A DNA stretch of 14,980 bases. It comes from an uncultured Prevotellaceae bacterium (GTDB taxonomy: Bacteria > Bacteroidota > Bacteroidia > Bacteroidales > Bacteroidaceae). The stretch covers positions 1 through 14,980 of the forward strand of contig CABSGW010000035.1 in NCBI GenBank assembly GCA_902477365.1, written 5' to 3'. A program made the position numbers and the translations under genes. Below are positions 1 to 7,117 of this stretch, one piece after another (positions within the stretch are counted from its first letter, which is position 1; each line of letters starts with the position of its first letter). Below the pieces are notes generated by a model, which had not been told where the DNA came from, ran no database searches, and worked only from the letters and a program-made list of their open reading frames with translations.

Positions 1-48
1 GCGCTTCTATTTTTAATGAGCCCGCGGGCTCATTAAAAATAGAAGCGC
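1..48. repeat. 48-bp perfect palindrome at the window edge
   Basis: Bases 1-24 are the exact reverse complement of bases 25-48, with no spacer; the centre is CCCGCGGG. As RNA it would be a hairpin with a GC-rich tip and an A/T-rich middle. It lies 58 bases past the fbp stop codon in the direction of fbp transcription, so it may end the fbp transcript, the transcript of a gene to the left, or both. Unlike a normal intrinsic terminator, the T-run is in the left arm and the A-run in the right arm, whichever strand is read, so no U-tract follows the GC core. The repeat starts exactly at base 1, so it may extend further left or be a fold-back artefact of a contig end. Confidence 0.75.
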
Positions 49-106
49 TGTCTGTTCTTGGAGTAGGAAGTCTTTGATTTGACGAAAAACCGTTACAGGG
101 ATGAGG

Positions 107-2098
107 CTATTTTCTATGTTCTTTAATGTATCCCCTGCGATATGCCACCAATAATTTTTTCAGGTCTTCTATTTGTATACGCAACTCAGCACCTTTGTCC
201 GTATCGTCTACTCTGACCCGGTGGCCCATCAATTCAACGATTTGAGTACTACTTGTAATGTCTGTTCCGTTTTGTATTGCCTCAGCCGTACTGGTGAAAG
301 GAGCGTGCTGTACCAATTGGAAGCCCCGGCTATGATAGACCAAGGTATAACCGGCTATGCCTGTTGTGTGATGGTAAGCTTTAGCAAATCCACCGTCAAT
401 GACCATTAATTTCCCGTTAGCTTTGATGGGGTTTTCTCCGTTACCGGCACATACCGGCACATGGCCGTTGATAATATGGCGATGCGTGCCTTTTACGCCA
501 AATTCGTCCAACAGCATGTCGCAGATGGGAGCTTCATTACGCAACTTATAATACCAGCCTTTTTCTTCTTTATAAGTATCGGGGTCTGTCAGGAAGTAGC
601 GTTCGAATGTCGCCATTTTTTGTTTGTCGAATAGCGGGGAGTCTTGTCCGCACCATAAATACCAGAAATAGTCTTTGGCGGCTTTTCTGTCGGCAGAGTC
701 TGCGTCGTTGTCGAAGGCAGTTCTTACCAAGTGGGTGATGTGCGTAAGCAGTGCTTTGCCTTGGTAGGCTTCTGCACCTATTGTTACCGTTTTTAATGTG
801 CCGTCTTCGTTTAGCGGTACGGAAGCATGGAACAATAGATTGGAATTGAATACTCCAAACATAGAACCGTGCGAAAGCAAACATTGCACATGGCGTTGTA
901 ACTTGTCACTGATGCGGAAAGAGTGTTTGAGTTTCTCCATTAACTCTTGCTCTTCGGCTGTAAGTTCATAGGGGTTTTGTTGGGAAAGGGTGGGAAAGTA
1001 CGTGTCGCGTAACTCATATTCCTTGTCGTTTTCACGGAATACACCTTTTTTCAAGTCTATGTGGTGAAGTCTTTTCCGGTTCTCCATTTCCCATTCCGGA
1101 TGTGCGCTGATGAGTTGGGCCTCAAGCTTGAACTGGATGATACAGATAGCCTTGTGCATCTGTGTAATCAGTCGTTTGGTCTTGTCACTTATGAACGTGT
1201 CGGTGTCCAACAAGGGAGCGAATAGTTCGCAGGGATCTTCAGCATACATCTCCATGGCAAAGGTTGCCAAAGGGAGCATGTTGATACCGTATCCTTCTTC
1301 CAGCGTTTGTGTATTGCCGTAGCGTAACGACAGACGTAATACACTGGCGATGCAACACAGGTTTCCGGCAGCTGCCCCCATCCACAAAATGTCGTGGTTA
1401 CCCCATTGGATGTCAAAGTTGGGATAGTTGCATAAGGTCTCCATGATGATGTGGGCGCCGGGACCACGGTCGTAGATATCTCCCAAAATATGTAGTTGGT
1501 CAATAGCCAGACGTTGGATCAGGTTACACAAGGCCGTAATGAAATTGTCCGCTCTTCCGGTCGATATGATCGTATTGATAATGACATTGATATAAGCCTG
1601 TTTGTTTAAGTCTTCCGATGATTCGTGTAGCAGTTCTTCTATGATGTATGCAAACTCTTCGGGCAGGCATTTTCTGACTTTGGAGCGTGTGTATTTGGAT
1701 GAAACATCCTGACATACTTTTACCAGTTGGTGCAGGGTGGTCTGATAGTAATCTTCAATGTTGCTATCGGCCGCTTTTACCAGTTCCAGTTTCTGTTCCG
1801 GATAGTAAATAAGGGTGCATAGGTCTTTCTTTTCCTGTTCGCGCAAGGTGTTACCGAAAATTTCGTTGACCTTACGCTTGATGTTACCCGATGCGTTTTT
1901 CAGTACATGGTGAAAAGCCTCACTCTCTCCGTGCAGATCGGCTAAAAAATGTTCCGTCCCTTTTGGTAAGTGTAGGATAGCTTCTAAATTGATAATCTCG
2001 GTACTTACACTCGATATGTTGGGAAAGTCACGTGCCAACAGTTGCAGATAACGCATGTCATCAATGATAGCTTGTTTTATGTAGGATGGTTGTTTCAT
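107..2098 (-). CDS. fbp: Class III fructose-1,6-bisphosphatase
   Basis: Hydrolyses fructose 1,6-bisphosphate to fructose 6-phosphate and phosphate, the committed step of gluconeogenesis, in the cytoplasm. The 663-residue length is that of the class III (Firmicutes/Bacteroidetes) enzyme, about twice the class I size. It has the metallophosphoesterase signature in order: LADLHGE (Asp54, His56), GDIYDRGP (206-213), GNHD (233-236), LFHASVP (about 422-428) and INGHVP (543-548), all supplying metal ligands. A TTG six bases upstream at 2104 could extend the frame by two residues, but the ATG at 2098 is the better start and gives the family-like N-terminus MKQPSYIK. It is a single gene with its own promoter, divergent from the DUF4923 gene. 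No truncation or frameshift is seen. Identification is secure. Confidence 0.96.
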   Translation of the reverse strand: MKQPSYIKQAIIDDMRYLQLLARDFPNISSVSTEIINLEAILHLPKGTEHFLADLHGESEAFHHVLKNASGNIKRKVNEIFGNTLREQEKKDLCTLIYYPEQKLELVKAADSNIEDYYQTTLHQLVKVCQDVSSKYTRSKVRKCLPEEFAYIIEELLHESSEDLNKQAYINVIINTIISTGRADNFITALCNLIQRLAIDQLHILGDIYDRGPGAHIIMETLCNYPNFDIQWGNHDILWMGAAAGNLCCIASVLRLSLRYGNTQTLEEGYGINMLPLATFAMEMYAEDPCELFAPLLDTDTFISDKTKRLITQMHKAICIIQFKLEAQLISAHPEWEMENRKRLHHIDLKKGVFRENDKEYELRDTYFPTLSQQNPYELTAEEQELMEKLKHSFRISDKLQRHVQCLLSHGSMFGVFNSNLLFHASVPLNEDGTLKTVTIGAEAYQGKALLTHITHLVRTAFDNDADSADRKAAKDYFWYLWCGQDSPLFDKQKMATFERYFLTDPDTYKEEKGWYYKLRNEAPICDMLLDEFGVKGTHRHIINGHVPVCAGNGENPIKANGKLMVIDGGFAKAYHHTTGIAGYTLVYHSRGFQLVQHAPFTSTAEAIQNGTDITSSTQIVELMGHRVRVDDTDKGAELRIQIEDLKKLLVAYRRGYIKEHRK

Positions 2099-2123
2099 TT
2101 GCAATGATAGCTTATTTCATAAA

Positions 2124-2155
2124 CAAAGTTAATATGTTTCGTTGACATTCACAAA
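2124..2155 (-). promoter_or_regulatory. Promoter of fbp (Bacteroidetes type)
   Basis: Read on the minus strand there is TTTG (2155-2152), a 20-base spacer, then TAACTTTG (2131-2124), an exact match to TAnnTTTG. Transcription would start about seven bases downstream, giving a leader of roughly 20 bases before the ATG at 2098. This short leader also argues against a start further upstream. Confidence 0.72.
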
Positions 2156-2235
2156 GAAATTGCGCACAACCTTTTGAGTGAGTTGTTAAGGATGAGAATA
2201 TAGGTCTATTCAGTAAGCGGCAAAGTTTTTTTTAC

Positions 2236-2243
2236 TATCTTTG
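2236..2243 (+). promoter_or_regulatory. -7 promoter element of the DUF4923 gene
   Basis: TATCTTTG matches TAnnTTTG exactly. No TTTG lies at the expected distance upstream, so the -33 element is weak. The predicted start near 2250 would leave only a few bases before the TTG at 2256 but about 27 before the ATG at 2277, which favours the ATG as start codon. Confidence 0.55.
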
Positions 2244-2276
2244 CTGAGATAATTTTTGAATAAAAGAATCGAAAGG

Positions 2277-2906
2277 ATGAAACGTATGCGAATAGTGAAG
2301 TTAGTGATGGTTGTGCTGTTACTAAGTATCGGAAAAAATATGCAGGCGCAGGGATTGGGCGATATTTTTGACAAATTGTCAAATGCAACCAAGGAAAGTG
2401 GCTCAATTGTATCTAACCTGATAGGCGGAGGAAAACTGAAACAAGCGCAGGTTATAGGAACGTGGACTTATGCCGAACCGGCTGTAGTATTAGAGTCAGG
2501 TAGTTTGTTGAATAAGGCTGGTGGCAAATTGATCGCTTCCAAATTAGAGAATCAGTTGGCTGAAGTGTTGGAGAAATGTGGGGTGACAGCAGGAAAGATG
2601 AAGTTGACCATTAATAAGGATTATACTTACAACAGTGTGGTTAATGAGCGTACAAGTTCTGGTACTTACGAATTGACAGACAGTACGATTGTCTTTTATA
2701 CGGCACGTAAGGTGAAGGCCGCTACAGTATATGCCGAAGCTACTTCGTCGGCTTTATTGTTGACATTGAATGCTGATAAGCTGTTGCATTTAGTAAGTGT
2801 GTTGGGGTCGAGTGTAAAGACCAATTCAACAATGAATGCAATTAGTAAGGTAGCTTCTTCGTATGACGGGATGCAGTTGGGCCTACGTTGTAGAAAGGAA
2901 AAATAA
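2277..2906 (+). CDS. Secreted DUF4923 (lipocalin-like) family protein
   Basis: A 209-residue protein of unknown function. It begins with two ATGs (2277 and 2286) and then a clear export signal: basic MRIVK, hydrophobic LVMVVLLLSIG, and likely signal peptidase I cleavage near MQAQ, so the mature protein is probably periplasmic or outer-membrane facing. From about residue 55 it carries the pattern I associate with DUF4923 of Bacteroidales: GTWTYAEPAVVLES, then LLNKAGG, a helical stretch with KLENQLAEVLEKCG, and a beta-rich half with KDYTY and SGTYELTDSTIVF, suggesting a small lipid- or ligand-binding beta barrel. The frame can be extended to a TTG at 2256, but the promoter position and the AAAGG just before 2277 favour the ATG. 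It is monocistronic: its own -7 element is upstream and a hairpin terminator downstream. The family assignment comes from recalled sequence pattern, not a search, and no ligand is known to me. Confidence 0.85.
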   Translation: MKRMRIVKLVMVVLLLSIGKNMQAQGLGDIFDKLSNATKESGSIVSNLIGGGKLKQAQVIGTWTYAEPAVVLESGSLLNKAGGKLIASKLENQLAEVLEKCGVTAGKMKLTINKDYTYNSVVNERTSSGTYELTDSTIVFYTARKVKAATVYAEATSSALLLTLNADKLLHLVSVLGSSVKTNSTMNAISKVASSYDGMQLGLRCRKEK

Positions 2907-2937
2907 AAAGTAAGCATATGGCTCATAAAAGAAGGTA

Positions 2938-2980
2938 TGGAGAATCGTTTTCTAGCGGTTCTCCAACTTTTTGTTTTATG
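2938..2980 (+). terminator. Rho-independent terminator of the DUF4923 gene
   Basis: The arms 2938-2947 and 2956-2965 pair over ten base pairs, one of them T-G, around an 8-base loop, and are followed by a T-rich tail (CTTTTTGTTTT). It begins 31 bases after the stop codon and separates this gene from gdhA. Confidence 0.8.
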
Positions 2981-3020
2981 ACGGACTGTTTGAATGGAAA
3001 AACAAATTACTTTTTTTAGC

Positions 3021-3038
3021 AACAAAATCTCATTTGTT
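3021..3038. promoter_or_regulatory. Possible operator dyad upstream of gdhA
   Basis: AACAAA (3021-3026) and TTTGTT (3033-3038) form a 6-bp inverted repeat with a 6-base spacer, ending on the first base of the gdhA -33 element. Its size and position suit a dimeric regulator. The region is A/T-rich, so it may be chance. Confidence 0.25.
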
Positions 3039-3068
3039 TTGGCAGTACGAAATAAATGTGTAAATTTG
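3038..3068 (+). promoter_or_regulatory. Promoter of gdhA (Bacteroidetes type)
   Basis: TTTG (3038-3041), a 19-base spacer and TAAATTTG (3061-3068) fit the Bacteroidetes consensus well. Transcription should start around 3073-3076, leaving a leader of about 50 bases. Confidence 0.75.
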
Positions 3069-3069
3069 C

Positions 3070-3083
3070 ATCGCGAAAGCGAT
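3070..3083 (+). other. Tetraloop hairpin at the gdhA transcript 5' end
   Basis: ATCGC and GCGAT pair over five bases around a GAAA (GNRA-type) tetraloop. It sits at or just inside the predicted 5' end of the gdhA mRNA. If the true start is upstream of 3071 the hairpin would cap the message and could stabilise it; if transcription starts within it, it does not form. Confidence 0.4.
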
Positions 3084-3126
3084 ATAATTCGACTAAAAGA
3101 AATTTTTAATCTAAATTGATAGACAA

Positions 3127-4461
3127 ATGAAAGCAAGTGAAGTTTTAGACACCCTGAAAAGACGCTTTCCCAATGAGCCGGAATATCATCAGGCTGTATC
3201 AGAAGTATTGAGTACGATTGAAGATGTTTATAATGAGCATCCCGAATTTGAAAGTACAAACTTGATTGAACGGCTTTGTATTCCTGAACGTATCTTTTCT
3301 TTCCGTGTAACTTGGGTTGACGATAAAGGTAAGGTACAGACTAATATGGGTTATCGTATCCAACACAATAATGCCATAGGTCCGTATAAAGGAGGTATTC
3401 GCTTTCATGCTTCTGTCAATCAGTCAATTTTGAAGTTCTTGGCTTTCGAGCAGACTTTTAAAAACTCATTGACAACGTTGCCAATGGGAGGTGGTAAAGG
3501 CGGTTCCGACTTCAGTCCGCGTGGAAAATCGAATGCAGAGATTATGCGTTTTTGCCAGGCTTTTGTGATGGAATTGTGGCGTCATATAGGTCCGGATACA
3601 GATGTGCCGGCAGGCGATATTGGTGTTGGTGGCCGTGAGGTTGGTTACATGTATGGTATGTACAAAAAACTGGCACGCGAAAATACCGGAACGTTTACAG
3701 GAAAAGGTATTGAATTTGGCGGCTCGTTGATTCGTCCCGAAGCAACCGGTTATGGAAATGTTTATTTCTTATTACAGATGCTCAAAACACGTAATATCGA
3801 TATTCGTGGTAAAGTGGTTGCTGTATCCGGATCGGGTAATGTGGCACAATATACGGTAGAGAAATTATTAAGTTTGGGAGCAAAGGTTGTTACGATGTCC
3901 GATTCAGACGGTTATATCTATGATCCGGATGGCATTGATCGTGAGAAGCTTGATTATATCATGGAGTTGAAGAACTTGTACCGTGGCCGTATTCGTGAGT
4001 ATGCTGATAAGTATGGTGTGAAATATGTAGCGGGTGGTCGTCCGTGGAATGAGAAATGTGACATAGCAATGCCTAGTGCAACACAGAATGAACTGAACGG
4101 TGATGATGCAAAGGCATTGCTTGGGAATGGTTGCATTGCTGTCTCTGAAGGAGCGAATATGCCTTCAACACCTGAAGCTATTGATGCTTTCTTGGCGGCC
4201 AAGATATTGTATGCTCCAGGTAAGGCTGCTAATGCCGGAGGAGTATCTGTTTCAGGTTTGGAAATGACGCAGAACGCACAAAAACTAAGTTGGAGTAGTG
4301 AAGAAGTAGATCGTAAGTTACAAGAAATCATGGCCAATATCCACGAACAGTGCGTGAAATATGGACAGGATAAAGATGGATATGTGAACTACGTGAAAGG
4401 AGCGAACGTAGCCGGATTTATGAAGGTTGCAAAAGCAATGATGTCACAAGGTATCTTGTAG
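3127..4461 (+). CDS. gdhA: Glutamate dehydrogenase, hexameric small-subunit type
   Basis: Catalyses reversible reductive amination of 2-oxoglutarate with ammonia to glutamate, a main ammonia-assimilation route in gut Bacteroides. The 444-residue length equals that of the hexameric E. coli-type (family I) enzyme. The substrate and catalytic residues are present: Lys88 in PYKGG, Lys112 in FEQTFKNSL, Lys124 in PMGGGKGGSDF and Asp164 in DVPAGDIG. The dinucleotide fold begins at about residue 229 with SGSGNVAQ (234-241). The SGSGNVAQ and SDSDG motifs resemble the E. coli NADP-type enzyme rather than the clostridial NAD-type, but a Bacteroides enzyme of this family is reported to use both cofactors, so specificity is left open. 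It is a single gene with a strong promoter, a structured leader, a possible operator and a perfect terminator. The start ATG follows a 50-base leader with no clear Shine-Dalgarno sequence, which is normal for this group. Confidence 0.96.
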   Translation: MKASEVLDTLKRRFPNEPEYHQAVSEVLSTIEDVYNEHPEFESTNLIERLCIPERIFSFRVTWVDDKGKVQTNMGYRIQHNNAIGPYKGGIRFHASVNQSILKFLAFEQTFKNSLTTLPMGGGKGGSDFSPRGKSNAEIMRFCQAFVMELWRHIGPDTDVPAGDIGVGGREVGYMYGMYKKLARENTGTFTGKGIEFGGSLIRPEATGYGNVYFLLQMLKTRNIDIRGKVVAVSGSGNVAQYTVEKLLSLGAKVVTMSDSDGYIYDPDGIDREKLDYIMELKNLYRGRIREYADKYGVKYVAGGRPWNEKCDIAMPSATQNELNGDDAKALLGNGCIAVSEGANMPSTPEAIDAFLAAKILYAPGKAANAGGVSVSGLEMTQNAQKLSWSSEEVDRKLQEIMANIHEQCVKYGQDKDGYVNYVKGANVAGFMKVAKAMMSQGIL

Positions 4462-4477
4462 TAATTTGTTAGCTATA

Positions 4478-4524
4478 AATAAAAACAACGCGAGAGATGC
4501 TATATCTCTCGCGTTGTTTTTATT
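4478..4524. terminator. Bidirectional terminator between gdhA and the helicase operon
   Basis: The arms 4478-4498 and 4504-4524 are a perfect 21-bp inverted repeat with a 5-base loop. The core CGCGAGAGAT is flanked by AATAAAAACAA on one side and TTGTTTTTATT on the other, so a U-tract follows the GC core on either strand. It lies 16 bases after the gdhA stop and 17 bases after the helicase stop, and serves both convergent units. Confidence 0.92.
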
Positions 4525-4541
4525 GCGAATAAACAGAACAT

Positions 4542-5924
4542 CTAGTCCATTGAAGGTTGTGTAGGTTTGTCTGTTTTGTTTTTTTTGTGGTGATGAGATT
4601 TCTTGATAGGGCGTTTTTTCGCGTTTGAGGCGTTCGATGATTTTAAGGAGTTTGAAGGAGCTGCATGCTTTACAGAGGACTTATTCTCCGTGTTTTGCTT
4701 ATTGTCTTTTTGTCTCCTATTGGTGGGTTTCCCGGTTCTTTTCGATTTATGACGATTGTACCGGTTTGCTCCAGGAGTAAAGCTGGGAGCTTCTCCTAAC
4801 TCTTCTGGCAATGCATTCTTGAGTATTTCTTTTCCTAAGAAATTTTCTATATAAGCAAAGCGTTGTTGGTCCTTTTCATTGACAAAGGTAATAGCTTCTC
4901 CCTCACGGTTTGCACGGGCTGTTCTGCCTATACGATGTACATAGTCTTCAGGATCGTGAGGAACATCATAATTGATAACCATTTGAATGTCATCGATATC
5001 AATACCTCTTGATACAATATCTGTGGCTACAAGAATATCAATTTGGCGTGTCCGGAATGCATACATCACAGCGTCACGTTGTTTCTGTTCTAAGTCCGAA
5101 TGCATTTCATCTGCATTGAGATTCATTCGTTTGAGTGTGGCTGTGAGCTCCTTTACTTTTTGTTTGGAAGATGTAAATACAATGACACGTTCGGCTACTC
5201 GACTTTTAAAGATATCTTTCAGTATCGCAATCTTCTGCGTGTCATAGCATATGTATGCGCTTTGGGCAATTTTCTCCGCAGGTTTTGAGACTGCTATTTT
5301 TATTTCAACCGGATCATTCAAGATATTTTTGGCCAGTGTTTGTATTTTCTCCGGCATGGTAGCTGAGAACAATATTGTTTGTCTGTTCTTAGGCAAATGC
5401 TTTTCTATTTGCATGATGTCTTCACTGAACCCCATATCAAGCATACGGTCGGCTTCGTCCAAAATAAAGAACGAGACTTTTGACAGATCTACATTGCCCA
5501 AACTTAAGTGGCTGATCAGACGGCCGGGGGTTGCAATGATTACATCGGCACCTAGCGATAGACCTTTTCTCTCTTGTTCGTAGCGTATGCCGTCTTTAGC
5601 TCGATAAATAGCAACACTAGAAACAGGTACATAATAAGAGAATCCTTCCATCGCTTGGTCTATTTGTTGGGCCAATTCGCGTGTTGGAGACATGATGAGG
5701 CAGTTGATTGCATCCTTCGGATACTGTCCCTCACATAGTTTACTCAGAATCGGCAGCAAATAAGCAGCGGTTTTTCCAGTTCCGGTTTGGGCCACTCCAA
5801 TAATATCTTTACCTTCCAATATAACGGGAATAGTCTTTTCTTGGATTGGGGTACATGACTCGAAACGCATTGCATCGAGTGCGTCTAAAACATTATCGTC
5901 TAAATCTAAATCGTAAAAATCCAC
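4542..5924 (-). CDS. DEAD-box ATP-dependent RNA helicase
   Basis: ATP-driven RNA unwinding protein of the RhlE/CsdA-like group, 460 residues. Two RecA-like domains are complete: Q motif CTPIQ (24-28), motif I AQTGTGKT (45-52), Ia PTRELA (80-85), Ib TPGR (132-135), II DEAD (156-159), III SAT (187-189), then VATDIVSRGID (299-309) and HRIGRTAR (330-337). Residues from about 385 to the end form a Lys/Asn/Ser/His-rich, low-complexity tail with clusters such as KKSHHHKK, probably a disordered RNA-binding extension. The start is GTG at 5924: no ATG lies between the permease stop and the conserved N-terminus. It is last in the lon operon, 22 bases after the permease gene. One oddity is that the Gly-Gly usual after motif Ia reads IYRAKDG here (107-113). 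The role could be ribosome assembly, cold adaptation or mRNA decay; the sequence does not say which. Confidence 0.93.
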   Translation of the reverse strand: MDFYDLDLDDNVLDALDAMRFESCTPIQEKTIPVILEGKDIIGVAQTGTGKTAAYLLPILSKLCEGQYPKDAINCLIMSPTRELAQQIDQAMEGFSYYVPVSSVAIYRAKDGIRYEQERKGLSLGADVIIATPGRLISHLSLGNVDLSKVSFFILDEADRMLDMGFSEDIMQIEKHLPKNRQTILFSATMPEKIQTLAKNILNDPVEIKIAVSKPAEKIAQSAYICYDTQKIAILKDIFKSRVAERVIVFTSSKQKVKELTATLKRMNLNADEMHSDLEQKQRDAVMYAFRTRQIDILVATDIVSRGIDIDDIQMVINYDVPHDPEDYVHRIGRTARANREGEAITFVNEKDQQRFAYIENFLGKEILKNALPEELGEAPSFTPGANRYNRHKSKRTGKPTNRRQKDNKQNTENKSSVKHAAPSNSLKSSNASNAKKRPIKKSHHHKKNKTDKPTQPSMD

Positions 5925-5946
5925 GTCAGTATTGTTGGTTAAATGA

Positions 5947-7104
5947 TTATTTAGGTGCTTTCCTATATAAAATAAAAGCGATGATCATGAATAATATATT
6001 CGGAATCCATACTGCCAGCATAGCCGGCCAACCGGCGTTGGTTGCAAAAGTGGCGGATATTGTTTGGAAAAGAATATATGAGAAACTAAGTGCAAGCCCA
6101 ATACCTAATGATAGTCCCATACCTCCTTTACGTTTTTGTGCAGAGATGGAAGCACCAATCAGTGTAAGTATGAACGCAGCAAAAGGAGTTGCAAAACGTT
6201 TGTAGTATTCCACTTCAAACGTGCTTACATTAGAGGCTCCACGTAGTTTTTGTTTATCAATAAATTCACGTAATTCTGGTGTCGTCATGGTCTCTTGCTG
6301 AGATTTTGTGTACATGAAATCGGAAGGTTCCATCATGATTAGTGAATCCATTTTTTCACCATTGACAATTCGTTCACGCATACCCTTTAACTCGCGGATA
6401 CGGTATCCTCTGATCGTCCAGTGATACCGTTCGTCTGCCAGTGTGTCATATTGAATGCTACGGGCCGTGAGATGAGAAACTAGTTTCTTGTTTACAAATT
6501 TGTCGAGTGAGAAATTGTAACCTGTTTTAGTCTGATTGTCGAAATGAGAGATAAAGGCAACGACTCCCGTATCTACTTGCAATTGCACATTGTCGGCAAA
6601 GGTGATATTCTTCTTGTGAATGTAAGTATTATAGAAGTTTACACGCTCGATATTTCCCTTAGGTATTACATAAGCCCCTAACAGGAAGCTGGTAAGTGCA
6701 ATGATCGTTGCAGAAATCATATAGGGACGTAACAAGCGCTTAAAGCTCATTCCTGTTGACATCATAGCGATAATTTCAGAATTATCGGCTAGTTTGGATG
6801 TAAAGAATATAACAGAAATAAAGACGAAAAGCGGACTGAACAAATTCGAAAAGTAGGGGATGAAGTTCAGATAATAGTCAAAGACGATCTGAAACCAAGG
6901 AACATTACTTGCCGTGAATTTATCAATGCGTTCATTGAAGTCGAATATGACCGTGATGGATATAATGAGGGCAATAGAGAAGAAGTAAGTTCCTAGAAAT
7001 TTATAGATGATATATCGGTCAATACGAGTAATAAAGGGTAGTTTACTACCCTTAAGTTTACCTGTTAGTTTTCTGTTTTGCACGATGTTTCTCAAAGCCT
7101 TCAT
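5947..7104 (-). CDS. LptF/LptG (YjgP/YjgQ) family permease
   Basis: Inner-membrane subunit of the LptBFG ABC transporter, which extracts lipopolysaccharide or lipooligosaccharide from the inner membrane and feeds the Lpt bridge to the outer membrane. At 385 residues it has the family pattern: a basic cytoplasmic start, membrane segments at about 34-54, 88-104 and 128-148, a soluble periplasmic domain of about 150 residues (150-300), then membrane segments at about 304-322, 330-352 and 360-381. The stretch RFATPFAAFILTLIGASIS before the fourth membrane segment is highly typical. The first 22 residues, rich in Lys and Arg, form a longer lead than in E. coli LptG, but the 13-base gap to tgt and the absence of another ATG nearby support this start. 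It is the third gene of the lon operon. Whether it is the LptF or LptG partner cannot be told without the second permease of this genome. Confidence 0.9.
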   Translation of the reverse strand: MKALRNIVQNRKLTGKLKGSKLPFITRIDRYIIYKFLGTYFFSIALIISITVIFDFNERIDKFTASNVPWFQIVFDYYLNFIPYFSNLFSPLFVFISVIFFTSKLADNSEIIAMMSTGMSFKRLLRPYMISATIIALTSFLLGAYVIPKGNIERVNFYNTYIHKKNITFADNVQLQVDTGVVAFISHFDNQTKTGYNFSLDKFVNKKLVSHLTARSIQYDTLADERYHWTIRGYRIRELKGMRERIVNGEKMDSLIMMEPSDFMYTKSQQETMTTPELREFIDKQKLRGASNVSTFEVEYYKRFATPFAAFILTLIGASISAQKRKGGMGLSLGIGLALSFSYILFQTISATFATNAGWPAMLAVWIPNILFMIIAFILYRKAPK

Positions 7105-7117
7105 CTTGATTTTATCT

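Noticed and set aside
2099..2104. TTG start codon for fbp two codons upstream of the ATG
   Set aside because: The ATG at 2098 is immediately available and gives the family-like N-terminus. The same reasoning applies to TTG starts at 2256 and 14672.
3061..3126. Riboswitch in the gdhA leader
   Set aside because: The leader is only about 50 bases with a single 5-bp hairpin and no larger fold or anti-terminator, too small for a known riboswitch class.
2696..3259. 187-codon minus-strand open frame opposite the DUF4923 gene end and gdhA start
   Set aside because: It runs antisense through two well supported genes and their terminator and promoter, has no promoter of its own, and its product has no recognisable features.
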